From: Spirochaetales bacterium
GTDB taxonomy: Bacteria; Spirochaetota; Spirochaetia; JC444; Marispirochaetaceae
DNA length: 64,000 bases
Assembly: GCA_016935695.1 (NCBI GenBank)
Contig: JAFGQL010000076.1
Span: 1 to 64,000, forward strand
Direction: 5' to 3'
A program made the translations under genes and the position numbers. The notes beneath the pieces are model-generated. The model was not told the DNA's origin, made no database searches, and was given only the letters and a program-made list of their open reading frames with translations. Numbering within the stretch: position 1 is the first letter of the stretch; each line of letters begins with the position of its first letter. Below are positions 39,475-48,693 of this stretch, piece after piece.

Positions 39475-40500
39475 TTACTCTTCTCCTTCCACATCGAGTT
39501 CTTCGAACTCTTCTTTGGTAATATCCTCTAACCTTGTGGTAATCTGCACCGCGACCTTATTGCCGACCATTCCCGGTCTGCACAGGAATTTCCGCCGGTT
39601 CTCAATTTTCAGGACCATTGGATCCCCTGTCCTCACATTCTGAAGACGGATAATGTCTCCCTGACGCAGGGACATAATGTCGCGGACCATCAGGTCCATA
39701 CTACCAATTTCGGCAACTACGGAAACTCCTATAGTAGAAAGTCTGTCTTTCAGAATATTCATGTTTTCCGTCGTGGTGCCGCTTCGTACTGTGGAATACA
39801 TATATTGGGCTGATAACTTTGAAATAATGGGCTCGATAGTCAGATAGGGAATACAGAAATTCATCATCCCTTCGACTTCACCGACTTTCGTTTCCAGGGT
39901 TACAAGGACAACCATTTCCGTCGGCGGGACAATCTGGGCGAACTGAGGATTGGTTTCAATCTGCCCAAGGCGGGGCCGCAAGTCAATTACGGTACTCCAG
40001 GCTTCCCGCAGGTTACCGAGTATCCGCACGATAATGCCTTCCATGACTGCCTGTTCGATATCTGAAAGGTCCCGGGAAATCTTGGTGCCTTCCCCCTGGC
40101 CGCCGAAAAGCCTGTCTATGATGGAAAAGGTGATTGCCGGGTCTATTTCCAGGACCGCGCTGCCTTTCAAAGGGTCCATGTTGATGATACCGAGGGTTGT
40201 AGGATTGGGAATGGAGCGGATGAACTCTTCATAAGTCAGCTGGTCTACCGAAGCCACATGCACATGGACCATACTCCGCAACTGGGCGGAAAGGGCCGTC
40301 GTTGTAAGACGGGCGAAGGTTTCATGCATGATCGAAACGGTACGGATCTGTTCCTTTGAGAATTTGTCCGGGCGCTTGAAGTCATAAATCTTTATCCGGC
40401 GCTGATCGGTCTGGGCGCTTACTTCTTCCGCTTCGATGTCGCCCGATGAAATAGCTGTGAGTAACTGGTCAATTTCATCCTGGCTTAAAACTTCATTCAT
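39475..40500 (-). CDS. fliM: Flagellar motor switch protein FliM
   Basis: MNEVLSQDEIDQLLTAISSG; RIKIYDFKRPDKFSKEQIRTVSIMHETFARLTTTALSAQLR. Confidence 0.97.
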   Translation of the reverse strand: MNEVLSQDEIDQLLTAISSGDIEAEEVSAQTDQRRIKIYDFKRPDKFSKEQIRTVSIMHETFARLTTTALSAQLRSMVHVHVASVDQLTYEEFIRSIPNPTTLGIINMDPLKGSAVLEIDPAITFSIIDRLFGGQGEGTKISRDLSDIEQAVMEGIIVRILGNLREAWSTVIDLRPRLGQIETNPQFAQIVPPTEMVVLVTLETKVGEVEGMMNFCIPYLTIEPIISKLSAQYMYSTVRSGTTTENMNILKDRLSTIGVSVVAEIGSMDLMVRDIMSLRQGDIIRLQNVRTGDPMVLKIENRRKFLCRPGMVGNKVAVQITTRLEDITKEEFEELDVEGEE

Positions 40501-40526
40501 GTGTCAGGCTCCACTCCCTATGAGTC

Positions 40527-40555
40527 AGTATACGGCATAAGGCCCGGTATGCCAA
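40527..40555 (-). promoter_or_regulatory. Candidate sigma70 promoter TTGGCA-N17-TATACT directly upstream of fliM
   Basis: -35 at 40550-40555, -10 at 40527-40532 (minus); 96-nt fliL-fliM gap; inverted repeat GGCATA-N8-TATGCC inside the promoter. Confidence 0.6.
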
Positions 40556-40596
40556 CGATTTCCTTACTTCCGGGGCTGCCGGCAGTGTAACAGGGC

Positions 40597-41148
40597 CTAG
40601 AAATCCAGGACCTGCAGATTCATGATGATCACATCCATTATCTTGCCGGTGGTCAAATCTCTGTTTATGGTTTCCTTCAATTCCTGCCGGAGGGCTTCCT
40701 CGTTTTTTGCCGTCAGCTCGGATGCCACCTTCCTGCCGAAAAAAGCCCTGATCTTTGCCTGAAAAGGCGGCTGACGCTGTACCAGTTCACCGGTCAGGGC
40801 ATTGTTGTTTTTTTCATATCCCAGCATGATCTTGACGATAACCGTCATGGGGTTGGCATCCGCCGTCCGGGTACGTATTTCCTCAATACCGTCATACCAC
40901 AGCAAAATATCCGGTTCCCCTGCATATTCAGGACTTGAAGCAGGATAACTCTGGTTAACCGTACCCCGGGTCATGATTTTCATTGTTACGATAACCACTG
41001 TTACAATAAAAATGATGGCAACCAGAGCCATGGCGACAATTTTGAGTATCTTAATGACTATTTCCGGTAAAAACCCGCCCCTCGGACCCTCTGCACCGGG
41101 GCCTTCCGCGACCTCGTCTTCGCCAAATACTACATCATCATCTGCCAT
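40597..41148 (-). CDS. fliL: Flagellar basal body-associated protein FliL
   Basis: N-terminal TM, ALRQELKETINRDLTTGKIMDVIIMNLQVLDF C-terminus; gene order. Confidence 0.92.
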   Translation of the reverse strand: MADDDVVFGEDEVAEGPGAEGPRGGFLPEIVIKILKIVAMALVAIIFIVTVVIVTMKIMTRGTVNQSYPASSPEYAGEPDILLWYDGIEEIRTRTADANPMTVIVKIMLGYEKNNNALTGELVQRQPPFQAKIRAFFGRKVASELTAKNEEALRQELKETINRDLTTGKIMDVIIMNLQVLDF

Positions 41149-41176
41149 ACATAACTCCTAGAAAAAAGTAGGTATT

Positions 41177-41899
41177 TCACAAGTGTCCTTCAGAAAGGAT
41201 CACAATATCAATCCGCCGGTTATAGGCCCTGCCTTCCGGTGTGTCATTACTGGCCAACGGCACGGTGTCAGACATACCGGAAACCTGAAACCTGTTCTCC
41301 GGTACCCCAAGTTCGGTCAGATACTTGAGGGTGTTAATGGCCCTGTCGGCAGAGAGTTCCCAGTTTGTCGGCCAGGGGCCGTCGGGATCAGTGGGCATCG
41401 AATCGGTATGCCCTTCTATACGGAACTTCCGGTCACTCAAACCGGTTAACAGCCCGGCAAGTTTGAACAGGAGTTCGCGGGTGTTTTCTATATCCACCTC
41501 GGCACTTGCCTGACGGAAAAAGGAATCGGCGGCAAGACTGATGATCAGCCCCCGCTCATCCTCGGTAATGCGGACCTTGTTGCTTTTTATTTCCGGTTGA
41601 AACTGGCTGATGGCGCTTTTCCGCGCCTTGTCCAGGGCCCGGCCCTTCTCCAGAGAGGGCAGCGTCATCACATTGTTGCCCAGTTCCGCAAGGCGGCCGG
41701 CCTCGAGGGTGTTCCCGCCCTCATAAATACCCAGCCCAGAAAAGGCGGCGAGGATGAGCTTGAGCTCCGACCCGTCTACCTCGGCAGTGGTATACATCAT
41801 GACAAAGAAGGTCAGCAACAGGGTGACCATGTCTCCGTAGGTAAGCATCCAGTCAGGGGCACCTTCGGGACATTTTTTCTTCTTCTTGAACTCGGCCAT
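41177..41899 (-). CDS. motB: Flagellar stator protein MotB
   Basis: APDWMLTYGDMVTLLLTFFVMMYT; OmpA-like IEGHTDSMPTD...NWELSADRAIN. Confidence 0.97.
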   Translation of the reverse strand: MAEFKKKKKCPEGAPDWMLTYGDMVTLLLTFFVMMYTTAEVDGSELKLILAAFSGLGIYEGGNTLEAGRLAELGNNVMTLPSLEKGRALDKARKSAISQFQPEIKSNKVRITEDERGLIISLAADSFFRQASAEVDIENTRELLFKLAGLLTGLSDRKFRIEGHTDSMPTDPDGPWPTNWELSADRAINTLKYLTELGVPENRFQVSGMSDTVPLASNDTPEGRAYNRRIDIVILSEGHL

Positions 41900-41908
41900 A
41901 ACAGACTC

Positions 41909-42691
41909 CTAGTCACTACTGGATTCGGCCAGTATCGCTTCCCTGCGGGCCGGAGGAAGAAAGGAAATGAGTTTTGCCTCAAGAATCCTGGGGTTGTCTC
42001 CGGATTGTATGGAAAGAATGCCTTCGATCATGATTTCCTTGACCAGAACCTCATCCTTGTCCTTGTCTTCAAGTTTACCTTTCATCGGGATGAGTACAAG
42101 GTTTGCGAAGATTGCTCCGTACATGGTGGTTATAAGGGCGAGGGCCATCCCTGAGCCGATGGCATCAGGATCGCTCAAATTGGCAAGCATGGAAATAAGC
42201 CCCGCCAGGGTACCGATCATGCCGAAGGCGGGAGCAAGTTTGCCCCAGTCGTCAAAAATCTTGATCCCCGATGCATGTCGTTCCTGGATCTGGTTCAGTT
42301 CATTGAACAGGAGGTTCTTGATGATTTCCGGGTCTGTCCCGTCCACCACAAGCTGTATGCCCTTTTTCATGAACTCAACTTCGACCTCTTCCAGATCGTC
42401 TTCCAGGGCCAGAAGTCCTTCACGTCTGGCTTTCTCGCTGAAATTAACCAGGGTCGAAATAATTGTTTCCTCACCCCAGTTGTACACTTTCAGGGTATGA
42501 TTAATGTACTTCATGATGCCCAGGACCCGCTGAAGGGGGTTCGCTACCAACAGAGCGGCGAAAGACCCGCCGATAACCATGAAAATCGAAGGTATATCCA
42601 CAAATGAACCGAGCTGTCCGCCCCCGGTGAGAATCGACATCAGAATCATGGCGAAACCGAGGATTACACCGATAATCGTTCCTAAATCCAT
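41909..42691 (-). CDS. motA: Flagellar stator protein MotA
   Basis: WGKLAPAFGMIGTLAGLISMLANL...ALITTMYGAIFANLVLIPMKGKL. Confidence 0.97.
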   Translation of the reverse strand: MDLGTIIGVILGFAMILMSILTGGGQLGSFVDIPSIFMVIGGSFAALLVANPLQRVLGIMKYINHTLKVYNWGEETIISTLVNFSEKARREGLLALEDDLEEVEVEFMKKGIQLVVDGTDPEIIKNLLFNELNQIQERHASGIKIFDDWGKLAPAFGMIGTLAGLISMLANLSDPDAIGSGMALALITTMYGAIFANLVLIPMKGKLEDKDKDEVLVKEIMIEGILSIQSGDNPRILEAKLISFLPPARREAILAESSSD

Positions 42692-42693
42692 TC

Positions 42694-42891
42694 CTACTCC
42701 TCGTTTTTAAAGGCTCCGATAAGCCTTCGGTACTCCACTATATCAGAAAAAATCGTGTCATAGTCTTCTTTTACCACCAGGCGTTTGCCGGAAAGCATGA
42801 TAAGGGTCGTATCTGGATTCAGTTCAATGTATTCGATCTGATGAGGATTGACATAGTACGATGTCCCGTTCAGCTTGGTTACTTTAATCAT
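42694..42891 (-). CDS. flbD: Flagellar protein FlbD
   Basis: MIKVTKLNGTSYYVNPHQIEYIELNPDTTLIMLSGKRLVVKE; start set within longer ORF. Confidence 0.92.
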   Translation of the reverse strand: MIKVTKLNGTSYYVNPHQIEYIELNPDTTLIMLSGKRLVVKEDYDTIFSDIVEYRRLIGAFKNEE

Positions 42892-42950
42892 CCGGTTCCG
42901 CTTCCTCCGTTTGGTACAGGGCCGCGGCCTCCTGTAACGTAAAAGCACAA

Positions 42951-42971
42951 GCACCGGAATACTTCCGGTGC
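42951..42971 (-). terminator. Perfect 9-bp hairpin between flgE and flbD (candidate attenuator)
   Basis: GCACCGGAA-GTA-TTCCGGTGC on minus strand followed by TTGTGCTTTT. Confidence 0.5.
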
Positions 42972-43014
42972 CTGATTACACCCTCATAACAAGGGCCGTT
43001 ATATTATCACTCCC

Positions 43015-44409
43015 TTACCGTTTGAGGGTCAAGAGTTCCTGCAGCATCTGATCGCTGGTCTGAATGGTTTTCGAGTTGGCCTGAAAACCCCTCTGGGTCA
43101 CGATCATGTCGGTAAACTGTTCAGCCAGGTCTACGTTGCTCATTTCCAGAGTCCCTGCAATCAGCTTGCCTTTCCCGGCCACACCGCTTTCGGAAATATT
43201 GGGGTCGCCTGAGTTGTTGGACACCACGTAAGTTGAATCTCCGGCTTTTTCAAGACCGCCGGGATTGGTGAATCCGGCCAGGGCAACCTGTCCTAAAAGA
43301 CGGTTGGTACCGTTGGAATACACGCCGGTAATCTTTCCGGATTGATCTATCTTGAAAGATTCAAGATAGCCCATGGTATACCCGTTCTGCTTATAAGCCT
43401 TGGTCGAACTTTTATCGGCAAACTGGGTAACCGTATTGGTGGTTTCACCCACCGTCCCCAGGTTAAGATTGAAGGTCTGACGGAGCACATTGCCTTCGGC
43501 ATCGGGGTTGGCATTGGGAACATCAAAACTTACCTGCACCTGGAGCGCCCCCTCATTCAGGAGGTCGCCCTGGGCATCGGTTACCGACTCAATTGTTCCA
43601 AGGTTGGAAAAGTTAATGATGAACTGGTTTGACCCGTTGTTCTCGGCTCCGACTTCCGCCAAAACGTTGGTGGTGTCTGCACCGGTTTCGTCGGGATCGA
43701 CAAGAACTGTCGCTGTCCACGAATTGGGCGCGCCGACGACCTTGGTAAAGTTAACCCGCATGGTGTGGGTATTGCCGAAACTGTCGTATATCTTCTGATC
43801 GGTAAACCAGGTACGTTCAACTATATCCGCTTCAGTCGCATCTGCCGGGAGCTCTTCGGTACGCTTGTCGAGGTTACAGGCAAGGTAGGCTTCACTGGTG
43901 GCGGAGGCGGGGTCTTTTGACCCAACGGGTATAACAAGGTCTTCCACATCTGCAGCCGTGGCAATGAAGGGTTCACCGCCGATCTGTCTGGCCTGCCAGC
44001 CCTGGACCCTCAAGCCCGTGGCGGGGTTCACCAATAGACCGTTCTCATCAATGCCGAAATTACCTGCACGGGTGTAGAATTCCTTTTCTCCGGCACGGAG
44101 AACGAAAAACCCGTTACCCTGTATGGCAAGGTCGGTCATAACTCCGGTTGTCTGGAGAGAACCTTGAGTATGAATTGTGTCAATGGTGGCGATGGTCATC
44201 CCCAGACCTATCTGCTTGGGGTTGACGCCCCCGACTTCGTCGGTGGGTTTTGCCGCCCCCTGCATGGTCTGGGAAAGCATGTCCTGAAAATTCACCCTGC
44301 CCTTTTTGAAACCCACCGTGTTTACGTTGGCAATGTTGTTACCAAGTACATCCATCCGCACTTGATGGTTCTGCAGACCGGACACACCGGCGTATAATGA
44401 TCGCATCAT
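43015..44409 (-). CDS. flgE: Flagellar hook protein FlgE
   Basis: [48 protein letters not shown]-terminal [39 protein letters not shown]. Confidence 0.97.
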   Translation of the reverse strand: MMRSLYAGVSGLQNHQVRMDVLGNNIANVNTVGFKKGRVNFQDMLSQTMQGAAKPTDEVGGVNPKQIGLGMTIATIDTIHTQGSLQTTGVMTDLAIQGNGFFVLRAGEKEFYTRAGNFGIDENGLLVNPATGLRVQGWQARQIGGEPFIATAADVEDLVIPVGSKDPASATSEAYLACNLDKRTEELPADATEADIVERTWFTDQKIYDSFGNTHTMRVNFTKVVGAPNSWTATVLVDPDETGADTTNVLAEVGAENNGSNQFIINFSNLGTIESVTDAQGDLLNEGALQVQVSFDVPNANPDAEGNVLRQTFNLNLGTVGETTNTVTQFADKSSTKAYKQNGYTMGYLESFKIDQSGKITGVYSNGTNRLLGQVALAGFTNPGGLEKAGDSTYVVSNNSGDPNISESGVAGKGKLIAGTLEMSNVDLAEQFTDMIVTQRGFQANSKTIQTSDQMLQELLTLKR

Positions 44410-44434
44410 AAATTGCTTTCGCTCCTTCTTTAGC

Positions 44435-44869
44435 CTACATACTTACTCGTTCTACTTCATCAAACCCGTAATAGGTTCCGTTCACCAACAGCTGGGGGAA
44501 TTCCTTGCCCTTTACCGCTTCTACGGTACCGGCGATAACTTCATCCCCCCGGATTATTTCAACCTGCCGTCCTAAAAGACCCATTGCCTGTCCCGATTCC
44601 AATGACCGCGCGAGTTTCCCGAATTCCCCTGCCATGTTGGTCATCTGCTCAAGAGAGGAGAACTGTGCCATCTGGGCAATGAACTCCTTGTCCTTCATGG
44701 GTTCCGTCGGGTCCTGATGGGTCAGCTGGGTAATGAGGATTTTCAAAAAATCGTCCTTGTCCAGCACATTGGAGACTTCCCGGCCTTCGCTGAGCTTCTT
44801 GTTGAAAGCATCAACCTGAAAACTTGTCAGGGCTTTCTGCTGGGCATCCATCGTCGTAAGGATTTCCAT
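44435..44869 (-). CDS. flgD: Flagellar hook assembly protein FlgD
   Basis: [42 protein letters not shown]. Confidence 0.97.
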   Translation of the reverse strand: MEILTTMDAQQKALTSFQVDAFNKKLSEGREVSNVLDKDDFLKILITQLTHQDPTEPMKDKEFIAQMAQFSSLEQMTNMAGEFGKLARSLESGQAMGLLGRQVEIIRGDEVIAGTVEAVKGKEFPQLLVNGTYYGFDEVERVSM

Positions 44870-44879
44870 ATCTTTTCTC

Positions 44880-46286
44880 CTACACCATGAGGTTCACAAG
44901 ACTTTCGTCCTGCCCGTTAAAATGACCGACGGCCTGTTCGAAGGTCTCGGCGGCTTCCTGTACCGAATACTGCGGGGCCTTTTCACGGCCGCCATGGGAC
45001 TGGTCCTGACGGACAAACACATCCAGACTCGTATTACCGAAGCCGCTGGCTTCAAATTCCTGCAGCAGGTCGGCCATATTCGCCTGGAAGTATTCCCGTA
45101 CAGTATTATTTTCGACAATTATCCGTCCGGCTATACGGTTATCTTCCAAAGAAAGACGTATCCGCACTTCTCCAAGCCTTTCCGGTTTCAGTATGAGCCT
45201 GATTTCTCCGGTTGATTCATCTTTTATCGTCAGCTTCGCGTCCCGGACAATATCCGCATTGCCCTGCTCTTTCATGAATTGACGGAACCGGTTGGCTTCA
45301 CCGGAAGCTAAAGGAGCGTCATGACGCATCCTCAATTCCGATGTATCCTGCATGTGAAAACCCTGTTTGATGTCAGGGGCTTCCCCGCCAAGTTCAAGGA
45401 GTTCTCCCGTCTCTTCTGACTGACCGCCGTCCACAGGTGCCTGACCAAGGAGTTCCCGGAGCTTTGTCTCCCGGAGATCCACAATGCTGACCCTGGGCTC
45501 ATGATTCTGGCGGCGCTGAGAAAGAGCTTCCTCCAGCGCGTCCTTTTCGCGGCCCTTCCCTTTTGTAAGCCTTTCCCGCAAGGATGTCATTTTAAGGGAC
45601 TGGGACTTCCTGGCATTCAGGGCAGAAAAGCCCCCCTTGCGTATCTCTCCTGCTTCGCCCCCCTCTTGTGCCATTACCATACCCAGGCCGGATTCATGGG
45701 CCTTCGCGCGGTCAAGAAGTACTGTCCGCACATCCTTTTCCCTCAAACCAAGGTCTTTCAAACCAAGGAATGCGGTCTTTCCTCCAGATCCCGGCTTCAG
45801 TTCTTTGGCTTCTTCAAAGGCACCGCCCTGCAAAAAGGACGACAGATCCAGATCTTTGCCGGGGTTGTTATCACTTTTTTGCCGCAGGTCCTTCCGCTTC
45901 ACGTGTTCAAGTACTTTATCCCTGCGAAGCAATGCGGGCTTCGTATCCTTCCCGGCCGGCCTTTTTACCGGCCTGGTTTCTACAGCCGTGAGTGCAGCGT
46001 CCTTATCAGCTTTCTGATTGGCTTGTTTACTGGCCTCACCTTCTCTGTCATGAGAGGGAGAGTCCTTCCTGTCCCGGACAGATTCACGCAATGAACCATC
46101 ATTTTTTCGGTTTTCAACCGCCTGGTCAGTCTGCAGACCCTGATGTTCCTGGGGTGAGTCATGATCGATGTGTTCTAAAATGGAATAAAAATCGCGTTGA
46201 CCGTCAGTACCTGGGCGTGAAACCGTTGAGCCATTGGGAGCGGGAGTCTTTTGTGAGTAGCCGAACTCGACCCCAATGAAATTCAA
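44880..46286 (-). CDS. fliK: Flagellar hook-length control protein FliK
   Basis: C-terminal Flg_hook-like IRLILKPERLGEVRIRLSLEDNRIAGRIIVENNTVREYFQANMADLLQEF; position upstream of flgD. Confidence 0.9.
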   Translation of the reverse strand: MNFIGVEFGYSQKTPAPNGSTVSRPGTDGQRDFYSILEHIDHDSPQEHQGLQTDQAVENRKNDGSLRESVRDRKDSPSHDREGEASKQANQKADKDAALTAVETRPVKRPAGKDTKPALLRRDKVLEHVKRKDLRQKSDNNPGKDLDLSSFLQGGAFEEAKELKPGSGGKTAFLGLKDLGLREKDVRTVLLDRAKAHESGLGMVMAQEGGEAGEIRKGGFSALNARKSQSLKMTSLRERLTKGKGREKDALEEALSQRRQNHEPRVSIVDLRETKLRELLGQAPVDGGQSEETGELLELGGEAPDIKQGFHMQDTSELRMRHDAPLASGEANRFRQFMKEQGNADIVRDAKLTIKDESTGEIRLILKPERLGEVRIRLSLEDNRIAGRIIVENNTVREYFQANMADLLQEFEASGFGNTSLDVFVRQDQSHGGREKAPQYSVQEAAETFEQAVGHFNGQDESLVNLMV

Positions 46287-46298
46287 TATTCACCTCCG

Positions 46299-46910
46299 TC
46301 AGCTCTCCGGTTTTTTCAGCATTTTCCTGTTTACCACAGCTGCCCGTTCCGGAGGCATTAAAGAAATCCAGTAAGCAACAATGGACGTCTGTCCGGCTTC
46401 CTGGGCCAACTGTTCGGCTGTCCGTAAAATATCGATCAGGTCCTGATCTTCCAGTTCAAGCATCCGTTCCACCGCCTTTTCCGGCGGCATCCCGTTGTAG
46501 TACAATGCGGACTGCCTAAGGTTCGCATTTCTATTTTCGTACTGTTTTACAATTTCGTTGAATGATTTTTCCCTGTCTTCCAGCGCTTTTTCTTTTTCCG
46601 CAAGGGTTTCCACCATTTGCTCAAGCTCATTCTCCTTTACCGCGATGGATTCTTCCCGTTTATCAAGCTCTTCCTGACGGCGGTCAATTTCGCCGTACAG
46701 TTTTTCTATGCGCACCCGATCCAGGAGATCAGCGGCGGTTTCACCTTCCAAGGGCGCAGGCGCCATGATACCTACACGCTGAAGAACCGGCGCAAACCGT
46801 TCTTTTACGTTTATCAACCCGAGATAGTCAAACCACAACAGTCCGGCCAGTGTGAGTACCGCGATAAGCAGAAACAACACGGTAATCCGTAATCCGCTAG
46901 CAGCCGCCAT
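46299..46910 (-). CDS. flbB: Flagellar collar protein FlbB (MotE-like coiled coil)
   Basis: N-terminal TM, long coiled coil, C-terminal YNGMPPEKAVERMLELEDQDLIDILRTAEQL; gene order fliI-fliJ-flbB-fliK. Confidence 0.88.
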   Translation of the reverse strand: MAAASGLRITVLFLLIAVLTLAGLLWFDYLGLINVKERFAPVLQRVGIMAPAPLEGETAADLLDRVRIEKLYGEIDRRQEELDKREESIAVKENELEQMVETLAEKEKALEDREKSFNEIVKQYENRNANLRQSALYYNGMPPEKAVERMLELEDQDLIDILRTAEQLAQEAGQTSIVAYWISLMPPERAAVVNRKMLKKPES

Positions 46911-47346
46911 TCATCCCCCCCTGTCTTCGGGCCGCAGCCCCGCTGTTCACATCATCTATTTCCATATATTCCCGCCGCATTTCCTCTTTTTTGAACGAAG
47001 CAGCCTGTTTGTCCTTCAATGTATCATAGATTTTCCGTTCTTTTGCCGCCGTCAGGTATTTTTCCTGTATTCCCGCGCGTTCGATCTCAAGCTCGTCCAG
47101 ACGCCGTGTAATATCCCGGCTCTTCATGTCCAGTCTGCGTATGTAGGTATCACTCACCGACAGATGCAACGAGTCGCCGCAGGTACGCGCCATAAAAACC
47201 TGATGCCGCCTGGATACGAGGTCCCTCAGTTCACGCTTGAGCTGCTCACAGCGCCCGGTGATTTCACCAAGTTTGATTTCCCACTGGTTTTCTGCGTATT
47301 TTTTCAACTCTAAAATGCGTTCAAGACGAAAATGAAAACGTTTCAT
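46897..47346 (-). CDS. fliJ: Flagellar export chaperone FliJ
   Basis: MKRFHFRLERILELKKYAENQWEIKLGEITGRCEQLKREL; adjacent to fliI. Confidence 0.9.
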   Translation of the reverse strand: MKRFHFRLERILELKKYAENQWEIKLGEITGRCEQLKRELRDLVSRRHQVFMARTCGDSLHLSVSDTYIRRLDMKSRDITRRLDELEIERAGIQEKYLTAAKERKIYDTLKDKQAASFKKEEMRREYMEIDDVNSGAAARRQGGMNGGC

Positions 47347-48662
47347 GATTCATCTTCCTTTATACCGGCTATGTTCAACAAGGTCTGAACCGTATCTTCC
47401 AGCAGAGCCTTTTCATGTATATCCTGGGTAAGAAAATTCAGGATATCCGCCCGCTTTTGTATGGCCTCATCCACCACGGGGTTGGCCCCGGAGGCGTAGG
47501 CCCCCACATTTATCAGGTCCTCGGATTCGTTGTAGGCAGCCAAAAGACGCCTGAGTTTTCCCGCCGCCTGGGTATGGGTCCTGGATGCGACTTTTATACC
47601 CAGACGGGACAGGGAGTTGAGTACGTCTATGGCAGGATAATGGTACCCCTGGGCAAGCTTCCTGGACAGGATGATGTGTCCGTCCAGGATACCGCGGACA
47701 TTGTCTGAAATCGGTTCATCCATGTCATCGCCGTCAACCAGAATGGTGTAAAAACCGGTGATGGTCCCCTTGTCGTTGGTACCGCAGCGTTCCAGAAGTT
47801 TAGGTAAGGTGGTAAATACCGAAGGAGTATACCCGCGTGTGGCCGGCGGCTCTCCGACAGCCAGACCGATCTCCCGCTGGGCACGGGCAAACCGTGTTAC
47901 CGAATCAAACAGCAGCATGACGTCTTTACCCTGGTCACGGAAATACTCGGCGATAGCGGTTGCCACATAGGCCCCCCGCAGCCTGGATAACGGCGGCGTA
48001 TCGGAACTGGAAACAACCAGGACGGAGCGTTTCAATCCCTCTTCTCCCAGATCGTTCTCTATAAACTCCTGGACCTCCCGACCGCGCTCGCCGATCAGGG
48101 CGATCACATTCACGTCAGCATCGGTGTTCCTGGCGATCATTCCCAAAAGAGTGGATTTGCCGACTCCCGAACCGGAAAAAATCCCCAGCCGCTGCCCCTT
48201 CCCCGCAGGCATGAGGCCGTCGATGGCCCGGATACCGGTGACAACCTGTTCTGCGATCGGTTTACGGTTCAGGACATCCGGCGGGGGCGCAATTACAGGA
48301 TAGTTTTCCACAGATCCCGCATACCCCTTCCCGTCCATGGGCCGTCCCATACTGTCAAGGACCCTGCCTAAAAGACGGTCCGATACTGCCACAGAAAGAC
48401 GTTCTCCCATGGCGGTGATCATGCATCCCGGTTCAATTCCCTCTATGGAATCATAGGGCATGAGCTGAACGATGTCATCATCAAAGCCGACGACTTCTGC
48501 CCAGGCGGTACCGCCGCCTTTCGGAATATCTATCTGGCACAGCTCGCCTATAACCGCCTGGGGCCCGGAACTCTCTACAAGCAGCCCCCGCACCTTCTGG
48601 ACAACGCCGGTGTACTTTATGGGATCCAGTGTCTCGAGTAATGAAGTGTATTTTTCGAACAT
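47343..48662 (-). CDS. fliI: Flagellar export ATPase FliI
   Basis: GIFSGSGVGKSTLLGMIARNTDADVNVIALIGERGREVQEFI; GYTPSVFTTLPKLLERCG. Confidence 0.97.
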   Translation of the reverse strand: MFEKYTSLLETLDPIKYTGVVQKVRGLLVESSGPQAVIGELCQIDIPKGGGTAWAEVVGFDDDIVQLMPYDSIEGIEPGCMITAMGERLSVAVSDRLLGRVLDSMGRPMDGKGYAGSVENYPVIAPPPDVLNRKPIAEQVVTGIRAIDGLMPAGKGQRLGIFSGSGVGKSTLLGMIARNTDADVNVIALIGERGREVQEFIENDLGEEGLKRSVLVVSSSDTPPLSRLRGAYVATAIAEYFRDQGKDVMLLFDSVTRFARAQREIGLAVGEPPATRGYTPSVFTTLPKLLERCGTNDKGTITGFYTILVDGDDMDEPISDNVRGILDGHIILSRKLAQGYHYPAIDVLNSLSRLGIKVASRTHTQAAGKLRRLLAAYNESEDLINVGAYASGANPVVDEAIQKRADILNFLTQDIHEKALLEDTVQTLLNIAGIKEDES

Positions 48663-48693
48663 CCCCCTTCCCTCCCTCTTTAAGGGGAACCGA

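Noticed and set aside
41597-42154. 185-aa plus-strand ORF
   Set aside because: Spans motB and motA antisense; both are clear genes.
45501-46094. 197-aa plus-strand ORF and its overlapping frames
   Set aside because: Antisense to fliK with no recognisable domain; fliK frame and operon context are much stronger.
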